From the NCBI GenBank assembly GCA_017590115.1, contig JAGGNK010007448.1, forward strand, positions 8,968,815-9,032,814: a stretch of 64,000 nucleotides of DNA, in the 5' to 3' direction. This DNA comes from Montifringilla adamsi. Its lineage: Eukaryota; Chordata; Aves; Passeriformes; Passeridae. A model generated the notes under the pieces. That model was not told the origin of the DNA. It searched no databases and saw nothing but the letters and a program-made list of their open reading frames with translations. Of this stretch, positions 55,101 through 64,000 are shown piece after piece (position 1 is the first letter of the stretch; each line of letters opens with the position of its first letter). A program made the translations under genes and the position numbers.

Positions 55101-58100
55101 CTGCAGCTCACTGATGCTTTTTCCTGCACTCTTCAAGCTCAGCTCTGGCCGTGGGGTGAAGCCCTTGGAGCACAGGGTTCCCTGCAGCTGCCTCATGTGC
55201 TGCAGCAGCAGCAGCATGTGAGACCCCAGCGCGGATTTTTCGTGCTCCTGGATCTTCTCTTTGCTTCCCTGGAGGAGACAACGCTGTCACTGCACCTCCA
55301 CAGCCACCCCAGCTGCCCTGGGGCCAAACCCAGCATCCTTCAGCCCCCTGGGAGATGGGAAAACTGCAAGGTGCAGGTGCAGCTCCATCACCTGGCATCA
55401 GAAGTGCTGGTTCTGTTTTGAGAGACACTTCCCTGAAGGGAATGTCCAAACCAGGGGGAAACATCCTGAAGGGACCTGTTTGACTCACCCTAAATGCACA
55501 GCCAACTTCAGAAAAACAACAGCCTTCCTTGCTGGATGAGGATGTAGAGTGGCTCTGTTGAAAAAAAAATGCAGAGGAAATAATCAAAACCAATTGAAGG
55601 GAATTCTTTTATTTCCCTACAAACACCTAAGCCACAAACCCAGCAGCTATAAATCAGATTAATTCAACTCAAGGTAATTCCACAGCTGCCAGTGGCCAGC
55701 TAGCTTTGGAAATTGATGGTAAATCAATTAAGAGTGTGGTGGAGAGCAAGTTTCCTGCAGACAGCCTGGCAGTGAGGCGTCCCTCTCCCAGACCCCAAAA
55801 TGAAAAAACACAATTAATGAGCACAGGGATCACCCAATTTCTCACAAAGAAGATGCTGTAAATGCTGTACAGCACACTCCTGGTCAGGTGGCTCTCACTC
55901 AGGCTATGAGAGGAAACAAAGATTTGCCCATTTCACAAAGTTAATTGAGAAGAAAATTTAGTGAAGGTAATTGTGGGAGCAGGGGAGGGAAGGCAGTCAG
56001 CAGGGCTTTGCTGGGATGGAAAGAGCAGCCAGAAACAACTGCTGGATCTGAAGATGTTCTCAGGTGTTCATTTAATCTAAATGAACATGAGATAATTTAA
56101 TTAATTGAAATAGAGCAGCATCCTTCACCCACCTTTTCCTTTGATGCTGTTTCTGTTTGCACAGGTTTTTTCTCCTTGCATAAACTGCCTTCACATGAAT
56201 GTTCCTGTCAATTGAAACAAGAAGGAAAAAAGTCAGTACCTTATTGAATTATTGAATTAAAGGTCACTCTGGGGTATTGGATACAAGACTGGCAATGTGC
56301 AGGTGCTGCCAGGTTCAAAGTTATGTGCACACACACAGAAATGTGCACTCACATACATGCAGTGACAAGCAGGGGGTTACAGAACAGGAAGCAACAATGA
56401 CCAGAGAACAGGAAATTCAAATATATACAGATATATATATATATATAGGAACATAAACAGGTTACAGCACAGGAAACTCCAATATAAATTCAAATTCAAA
56501 TATAATTCAGATATAAACTCTTCTTGTGCTGACTCCATCCACTTTGCTCAACGTGCAGACCCTTCTTGCATCCTGCTTATGAGCACTTTGGAGGCTGGAA
56601 TCCAAATTCTCCATCGTGATGTGCTACACAAAATGCATCACACTCACAGGAGCCTTCCTGCCATTTCTGCCTCCAGGAAGGGTGAAGTGATCCCCCTGCC
56701 ACTGGCTCTGTAAATCTGTATTTAACACAGTAGCTGCCACACTCTGCGGAGGGGATGCCTTTAATCTTCACAAGCTCCTCTGCACACCAGTTCTGAGGTT
56801 TCCCTTTCGATTCTCAGAAATGCAGCCACGGGGTTTTCTCACTCTCTAACTCATTTTTTAACACTCTCTATCTTGCCAGTGATCTTATTCATTTCTGCTC
56901 TTTTACTCCTTCAGATCGCCACTTTCTTGAGGGGGAGAGGGACTCTCCTTCAGAGCAGAGAAGTTTATTTAAAAATAGAGAAATACAGAAAAAATCACAA
57001 GACCTTAAACTGAATGAATAAAACGAAGAGAGCAAGAGCAGCACCCAAAATTTACTCTTCTCTCCCAGAGGATTGTGGACACTGGAGCACCCACAAATAA
57101 TCCCAATCCTGAACTCGGTGCAAATTCATTAAAGCACATCACGCAACCAGAATTCTACACATACTAAAGGAGGCCGAGAAAAAGCCACACCTCAAGGCCA
57201 ACCCCCTGCTCGGTTACCAAGGTTTCCCAACCAAAATATCAATTAGGTGGTGGCTGAGTGGGAGGAAAGGAGCTCTGGAGCTGCAGAGAGCCCTGAGCAG
57301 AGGAGGAGCCCAGCGGGCTCAGCTTCCCCTGCAGCCCCAGCCCAGCAAGGCTGGCAGGAATTGGTGTTGCCACCTTCTGGTGTTCTCAGTTTTGGGTTTA
57401 GCACCGGGAGGATGAGCCTGGCTCCGGGTTCTCCCCTCTCTGCAGGTCACTGAAGGATGAGCAATGCTGGGTTTGGCTTCTTTTTTCTACCTCTGTTGAG
57501 GTCAGGATTGAAAGCACTTGTTTTCTACCCTGAGATATTACACACTGTAATATTAATATTAAATATTACTTAATATCAATAATAAATAATATTGTATTAT
57601 TTAGGAATGACATTTATTAATTATACTTATAGGAAATATAATTAATTATACTTACAGGAAGTATAATTAATATATTTAATATTACACACTTAATCCAACT
57701 CCACACCTGGAATCCCAGTGCTATCAATCCATCTTGGAAGCCTTCTCCACGGCCTCAGGTCACATACAGAATTTTCTTGGGGGTCTGTGCCCTTCAGCAC
57801 AGAAAGTTTAAAATTTTCAGCGTCCAAGACTCTGAGCAGAACTGCCCAGGGAGCAGATTTTAGCAGAGCACCCCATTCCTACCCCAGGAGGACTCATATT
57901 CCTTTTAATCTCTCAGCTCAGTATTTGAAAGGCAGCAATTTGTGACACTTTGGACACTCAGAACTATTTACATCTCTGAAATATTCACAGCCCTCCTCTC
58001 CTGTGGGTCCTTAATCACCGTGCCCAACTGCAAGGCTGGCAATTATCCTCTTGAAATCATTCAGAGGGAACAATATTCATTGTTTTGAGCAAATAACATA

Positions 58101-61100
58101 AAAAAATATAAAGCAAATATGTTTGAATGGGTACTGAGATATTTGTGGCAGATTCAGAGTGAGATCTTCCTGGTCACTGCTGATAATTTGGAGATTTATA
58201 CCTGGTCAGATCTATAGAAATAATATCTGACAGAATCCTGCCCTACACATTTGTGGGTAGTTTTAGTTTGAATAAACCTCAGCCACTTTCAAGATCCCCT
58301 CCCCGCTGCTGTCTGTGCTTTTCTGGTTCCCTCTTGCCTCACACCAGGACTCATTTTGAGGCAGGAGCTGAAACCTGGGCTGCCCAAAGCCAGGGGAGCA
58401 CAGGGGCACTTTGTCACATCACCAGCACATCATCACACCCATTCTGTCCTCCAACACTCGTGTGGAAAAATGATCAAACCCAGGAAAATTAAATATTCCC
58501 CGAGTGCAACGAAATCAGGATGGGAAAATGGCACCACAGGTCATTGAAACCATCAATAAAAAGCCTTTATTTGAGAGAGAAATGTTCTTACCTGGCACTC
58601 AGAGCTGGCCAGGCTGCACTGGCACTGCTGACACACTGTCACATTATTGACACATCCGTTTTCCAAGTGATCTGCCAGCTTCCTCCTCATCACCACGTGT
58701 CCACAGCCAGTGTGACAAGGGATCAAAGCATATTCACACAGACTCTGATGCTCCTGGAAGTAAAAAGTTATAAAGCAACATGTGAAGTGCTCATTCACGT
58801 TTATCTATAAATAGATATTCATATTTATCTATAAATAGTCTCTGTGCTGGCAGCGCAGGGCTCTGATCTGCATTTCTTCTAAGCTTGGGTAAAGTCCCAC
58901 AGCACAAAGTTACTGAGATTAGTGGTGAAAAATTCACCAACTTTACTGGGGATTTTTTTTTTCTTAATTATTAATTTTGAAATAATCTCAAAACCAAAAC
59001 CAAAACCAAACAACATTTGGTAAATTCAAACATGAGGTCTCCCTTAAAAAGCCCCTTAGGGCTTTTGCTTGAAAACAACATGATCCTGGTCCCAGCTTTC
59101 TCCCTTGTATTCATCACTCAGATTTGCATGGCAGATCCACAAATCTTTTCCTTTTAAATATTTTAACGGAGGCATTTCAGATCAGTCTGAAAGGAGTGAT
59201 TAATAGAATCAATACACTGACACAGGAGGGAATTATTTCTCCAATAAAACATTGCCTGAAGTGTCCTGGAGGCTGAACTGCTCTGCCCTGTCACCACCTG
59301 CTTGTAGCAGCCTTGCATTTAAATAACAAGGAAACCACTGGATAAAATACCAAGTTGATGTAAGTTTGTGCAATGTGAGTTTCATCCAGAATGTTCTGGA
59401 TTTGGCCAAAGCCCTACTAAAGTTAATCACAGAAGCACAGAATGATTTGGGTTGGAAGAAACCTCAAAGATCATCCAGTCCCAACCCCCTGCCATGGGCA
59501 GGGAACCGTCCATAGGTTAATGGCACGATTTTGGACAAAAACATTGGTAAAAATCACAATACTGATGCTGACTCTAATTAATTGCATTAATTTGTGCCTG
59601 CTAATATCCTGGTTTCATTGCCTCTCTGTCCCCACTCCATATGAATCTGAATAAACTCTCTTTGAACATACTTCAAAATCTTTCATGATACCAGACCAGC
59701 TGCACCCAAGGGTCACACAGTGGACTCTGAGCTCAGAAATCTCTTTATTAATGGCAGCATCACCAAAAGCCTGGAAAGAAAACAAAATAAGGAAAAAAAT
59801 ATTGGTCAGAAAGTACTTTTGGATGCATCCTTGGAATATGAATAGGGTGGTAGAAATCCACACCTTGATAAATCTTTAATTTTTTTTTTTAATTTACTGT
59901 ATTGCATAAGACTCTGTGACCTGGCAAATTAATCTTAGTGTAGCAGAAGCCCAAATAATTATTTAATATTTTACTTCTTAGCACTCAAAAATAATCTGAC
60001 ACGATATTAATTTACTGAAAATAAGCCCAGCCAACTACAGCTCTTATTTGGCATTTCTTTTCACAGGAGCCTGAAATATTTCACGTGCAGCGATGTGCTG
60101 ACAGGACCCTGACTGAGGGGTCCCTTAATGAATGCATTTCATTATCGGGGTCATTAACACCTCCTAAACGTGCTGCAGAGAGCACCGCTCAGATCTGGGC
60201 TGCTTCCATTTAGCAGACACCGTGTGCTGAAAAAAAATACCAACCAGATGGGAGAGAGGTTTGTTCTTTGCACTACGTCGATTTTTTGTGCTATTTAAAC
60301 ACGAGGAATTGTACAATTATGTAATGATGAAATACTGCACTCTTCAATACTACACCTTGCACTAAAATAGGGATCCTGGCACAAGAGGAAGCCCTGCCAC
60401 AGTTAAAGGCATTTTTGGGTGGTCTGCAGTGCAGAGAAATGCAGATTTCACACAGAATAACACAGAGCAAGGACTGGAGGGGAAAGCTTTACAAATAGAG
60501 GCAGGAAAGTATTTACAAACAAAGCCCACATCTCAAAGCTCCTGAAAATCCACCCAGCATCTGTTGGGAATGATCTGCACAGGCAGATCCCCTCCTGGAG
60601 CCTGGACACGCAGCAGGCAGAGGAATTCCAGGCAGGTCAGCTCAAAACCCCACCTGCAGAAACTCCCAGCACTCTGGGGAGAATCCCAGAGCAGAGAAAC
60701 CCCAAACTGCTGACAGGCAAAGCTCAGAAGGGCTCAGCTGCACCTATTTGTGCAGGAAACCTGTCACTGGGAAATTCATTCCAAAATTGAGGTTTTGGGT
60801 TTTTTTGTTTTGTTTTTTTTTCCTGGGATGTCACCAAGTTCAGCATCAGCAGCAGATCCCTTATTTTGCTGCTTTCTAAACTTTGGCTTTTATGCCACTG
60901 TCAGCTGCCTGTTTGTTTTCATTTCCCCCCTAAAAACTTAGACAAATTATGTGTCTGTTGATATCCCTGCATGCAATCAGAGAGGAGGGAAAAGGACAGG
61001 CTGGGCCTTAGGGCCCAGCTTGCATTTGGGATACAGAACAGCACAGCAATTTGCCAGGAAAATCACACAAGAAGAGATCTGCTCCATTAAATTACAGATG

Positions 61101-62511
61101 AAACATTGGCCAGGGCATAGTTTGTATCAATTATTATGTTTGAAGGGTACAAGAAACCATGAGGTTGGAAAATCCATTAAAGTACTTCCTGAGGATAACA
61201 AGTAACAGTTCAGACATATTATTACAAGTAGGAAAGCACCACTTACTTTGAGACAATAAAAAGTTAATCATATGGAAGAGTTTGGGATTTTACATGGCAG
61301 AACCTGGATTTGGAAAGTCCTGAGGCTGCCATTACACTTTTCAAAATCAAAAACTCTGGGAAATCCAAGTTATTAGAGCTTAAGTTAAAATGTGTAACTA
61401 TCAGCTGCTATTGCATTTTATATTATTCCCTCCTGAACTCCAGTCCAATGATGACTACAGAGAATGGTTATTAATAAATTAACGATCTGTGAACTACAAC
61501 TTACCCTTTCTTCTGCCAATAGGCTTTCCTCACCTAAAGTGTTGGGATCTTCCTCTTTACATTTCTGGCAAATTGCATTTTTATTGTTTCTGGTAAAAAA
61601 GAAAGGAAAATTAAATACCAATCCCATGGTGCACTGCAGTTTAGGAGGTCTCTGCATAGGCACTGACACAAATAAAACCACGAAAATTGTGATTTCCACT
61701 CAGAATCCATAGTCCTTGTTCACTAAAGGCCAATTCTTGAACACACTGATGTCAAAAAAATTTTGCTCTTCTGTTGCTCAAGATCAGGACTATGCCCATT
61801 AATCTTATCTGTATTTCAGTAAAATAAGGGCAGCCTGAACCATAAATAGGAATAAAGATGGAAAGCTATTTATCCCATGAATGATTCAAAAACTCCAAGT
61901 AGAACGGAGAATGTGAAAACTGACATCTTTTAAAACACAGAAAAAGCCCATTTTGCCCAGCGAGATACAGACACATATGACATCATATTCACCAAAACCC
62001 CACAACATCCCTTATCAAAGGGCTGTGAAGTGCCACGGAAGGACTGAGTCCAAGGTCCAAGGATTAAGCCTTAGACCAATTCTTCAAGGTTTAATCAGAA
62101 TTATTTTATCACAGACAGAAAAACCCCATCAGGCCCCAGAGACTTCCATGGCAGAAAGGAGGAGGAGGCAGGGAACATCCTGCAGTCCCCCATCCAAACC
62201 CCTCCAGCCAGGGCAATGCCAGAGCAGCCCAGCCCAGCCCCGGGAACGCTGCAGGCACGGGCAGGGCCCTGGCAGTGCCCCCGGGCACAGCCCAGCACCT
62301 ACCTGACGATCCAGGTGAGGCAGGCAGAGCAGTACCTGTGCCCACACAGCGTCTGCAGGGCTTTCCTCAGGATGTTGTGGCAGCTGCTGCACAGGAACTT
62401 CTGGCCAGGCACGTCCTGGCAGATGCTGGTGGGGTATCCGAAGGGGAACTCGTTCTCATCAGGGGCACAGCCAGGGGGGTCCTGCAGGCTCCTGGGGCTG
62501 CTCTCAGCCAT
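52187..62511 (-). CDS. TRAF1: TRAF1, TNF receptor-associated factor 1 with full RING, complete coding region
   Basis: TRAF1 is a cytosolic adaptor for TNFR2, CD40 and 4-1BB that pairs with TRAF2 and cIAPs in NF-kB signalling. Ten coding exons: 62303-62511, 61505-61589, 59672-59770, 58592-58753, 56133-56204, 55489-55554, 54846-55268, 54195-54372, 53477-53625, 52187-52402. They sum to 1659 bp, 552 aa; human TRAF1 has 416. Residues 16-25 ([10 protein letters not shown]) match human TRAF1, and gene order with PHF19 agrees. RING at 41-80: C41, C44, C56, H58, C61, C64, C77, C80. TRAF zinc fingers at about 110-180 ([24 protein letters not shown]) and a last one at about 218-240. Coiled-coil TRAF-N, about 325-395 ([20 protein letters not shown]); MATH domain, about 400-552 ([57 protein letters not shown]). 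The coding start follows acceptor TTGGCCAG; the 5' UTR exon is further right. TRAF2 is the main alternative, disfavoured by the N-terminal match and synteny. Confidence 0.95.
56425..56448. repeat. (TA)n microsatellite in a TRAF1 intron
   Basis: A short run of about 9-10 TA units (ATATATATATATATATAT) lies in the intron between the 58592-58753 and 56133-56204 exons. Confidence 0.85.
57540..57690. repeat. AT-rich low-complexity block with a 28-bp duplication
   Basis: This is almost entirely A and T within a TRAF1 intron. ATTAATTATACTTATAGGAA is followed by the near copy ATTAATTATACTTACAGGAA, suggesting a local tandem duplication. No mobile-element family was recognised. Confidence 0.75.
59431..59515 (-). 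repeat. Short CR1 LINE fragment in a TRAF1 intron
   Basis: The plus strand reads AGAATGATTTGGGTTGGAAG then CTCAAAGATCATCCAGTCCC and CCCCTGCCATGGGCAGGGA, the antisense of a CR1 3' end. Only about 85 bp remain. Confidence 0.92.
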
Positions 62512-63654
62512 CTGAAGCGAGCTCTGGCCAAGAGGAGATAAAATCCAGGTGCTCAGACAAGGCAAACACTCACTTGGATGTGAGAGGATGCACAGAGTCC
62601 CCAAGCAGCCTCAGAGCTGAGCAGTAAGCTCGCTGTGCTTGGCTGGGTCTGCAGTGACAGGCGTGACCAAATGTCACACTGGGGTTTGACCTGGCCCCAG
62701 CAGGAAATTACACCTTTAAAATTTCCCTCAAACACAAAAAATAGACCCAAAAGTGTCCTAAAAAGGGTGGGTTGGGGTTTTCTTTCAAGAGTTTTCAGCT
62801 CGTAGAAAGATGAGCTACAGTCCTGTCAGTCCTCATCACACAGGATTGTTTCTGCAGAGTGAATCCCCAACCACATCAATTCTCAAAATTCGTGATTTCA
62901 CTTCATACACACAGAAACTGAGCAGCTGGTGTGTTGACAGTGACTTTCCCGAAGTCATAAGACTTGTGGTGAAGTGACAAAGGAAATCCCAAGTCCACAA
63001 GCCCTTGATGCTGTGCTCTGGCCAGGCCCACCTGGAGCCACATGTGCCAAGGTATCGTGCATATTCAACTTGCTTGGGTTTGCTGTGCAGTGGGATATTT
63101 TTGGAAATGCAGCCAAAACTGATTCTGGCATCTCCCGGAAAGTCCAAGGAAGGTTTTTACCCAGGGAACCGGTGCAGTTTCATTATAATAAACCCTTCAT
63201 AAAGATTTTTTTTCCCCATAACAGTACTGACATACCATAACCTGTGTCAGTATTACCAACAGACTGCTAACTGAGACTGAGAAATCCGACCGAGAAACCT
63301 GAAAACTGCGAAAAGACTGAGAAATCTGAAAATAAACGAGCCCAGGCTGCCGTGGGCAGGCCGGACTGACGGTGCGACCGCCGTGATGCGGGCAGGGCAC
63401 ACACCCCCCGGCCTGGGGGCTCTGTCCGGGAGCGAGCAGCCTTTTCCACGGCCTGGCTCGGCCAATTCCCTCTGCAGCATCGCAGCGGGAGCTCCGCAGT
63501 GCCCGCAGGGGCTGCCAGAGCCCGGAGTTAGCGCCGGTAACACAAACGGCACGGAACCGAAGGGGTTTGAGCGGCTGCCGGGGCACGGAGCGCTCCGGCC
63601 CGGGGGTCCCGCAGCCCACCCCGGCTCAGGGCGGCGGAGAGCGGCGAGGAGACC

Positions 63655-63720
63655 CGGCCAGCCTCCCCGGCCAGCCCCCCCGGCCAGCACCCCCGGCCAG
63701 CACCCCCGGCCAGCCCCCGG
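63655..63720. repeat. Tandem repeat, about 14 bp x 5 (CCCCGGCCAGCACC)
   Basis: Five near-identical units of CCCCGGCCAGCMCC lie in the TRAF1-side CpG island. Confidence 0.9.
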
Positions 63721-63794
63721 TGCCCTCCCGGCGCTCCCGGGGCGCGGCTCGGGCACCGGGCCCGTGTGTCCGGGGGCCGCGGGCTGTTCTCCGC

Positions 63795-63888
63795 AGCGGG
63801 CCCGCTCCTCTCCATTCCTCCCGCTCCTCTCCATCCCTCCCGCTCCTCTCTCCATCCCTCCCGCTCCTCTCTCCATCCCTCCGTCCCG
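63795..63888. repeat. Tandem repeat, 20-23 bp x 4 (TCCCGCTCCTCTCCATCC)
   Basis: Four units of CCGCTCCTCTCCATCCCTCC, two of them with an extra CT, form a pyrimidine-rich plus strand. On the minus strand they read as GGATGGAGAGGAGCGGG, giving a false Gly-Glu-Arg-rich frame. Confidence 0.9.
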
Positions 63889-64000
63889 CCCCGCTGCTCC
63901 CCTCCATCCCTGCCGCTGCCGTCCATCCCTCCCCGCATCCTCTCCCGTACCTGAGCCCGCCGGGCCCGGGCGGGCGCTCACCGCGGCACCGGAGCCGCGG

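Larger units (their letters stand above)
63300..64000 (-). promoter_or_regulatory. TRAF1: CpG island at the 5' end of TRAF1, with possible noncoding exon
   Basis: GC and CpG content rise sharply from about 63340 to the window end. Two minus-strand donor sites, GCCGCG|GTGAGC (exon end 63982) and GGCTCAG|GTACGG (exon end 63951), could close a noncoding TRAF1 first exon that continues past the window or starts inside it. Two short tandem repeats sit inside the island. No TATA box was seen. A divergent or different gene beyond 64000 could own this island. Confidence 0.45.

Noticed and set aside
52187..62511. Assignment as TRAF2 because of the RING and zinc fingers
   Set aside because: The N-terminal [10 protein letters not shown] segment, the EVD|C linker and the position beside PHF19 all match TRAF1. 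TRAF2 lies elsewhere on human chromosome 9.

Overview
This is a vertebrate nuclear window, most likely from a bird. The evidence is: split genes with GT-AG introns, several CR1-type LINE fragments, compact introns, GC-rich CpG-island promoters, and the gene order B3GALT9 - PSMD5 - CUTAL - PHF19 - TRAF1. That order matches human 9q33 and, from memory, chicken chromosome 17. A songbird microchromosome is plausible, but the species cannot be fixed from sequence alone. One 64-base run of N marks an assembly gap.

Layout. About 0.1-13.3 kb: the first two coding exons of a minus-strand gene I do not recognise, separated by a 12.9 kb intron; the rest lies left of the window. 13.3-20.3 kb: no gene seen. 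20.3-22.7 kb: B3GALT9 (+), a divergent beta-1,3-glycosyltransferase-like protein with a two-codon first exon. 24.5-29.6 kb: complete PSMD5 (-), 10 exons, 504 aa. 29.6-30.8 kb: PSMD5/CUTAL head-to-head promoter region with a 22-bp GC-box tandem array and a GGA run. 30.8-40.0 kb: complete CUTAL (+), 6 exons, 162 aa, with a large minisatellite in intron 1. 40.1-47.1 kb: PHF19 (-), complete coding region, 14 coding exons, 581 aa, converging on CUTAL. 47.2-50.7 kb: no gene seen. 50.7-64.0 kb: TRAF1 (-), 10 coding exons, 552 aa, with a CpG-island 5' end at the right edge.

The genes are unrelated in function: Golgi glycosylation (B3GALT9), proteasome base assembly (PSMD5), CutA-type trimer (CUTAL), Polycomb repression (PHF19) and TNF-receptor signalling (TRAF1). 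They form a conserved synteny block, not an operon. All exon models were built by eye from splice consensus, reading phase and remembered family sequences. Every phase closes, and total lengths match the human proteins for PSMD5 and nearly so for PHF19 and B3GALT9.

The most notable observations are: a full RING finger in TRAF1, which mammalian TRAF1 lacks; an intact CUTAL, which is a pseudogene in human; degenerate catalytic motifs in B3GALT9; and several organised tandem repeats, including one in the TRAF1 3' region whose units carry a telomere-like 8-mer.
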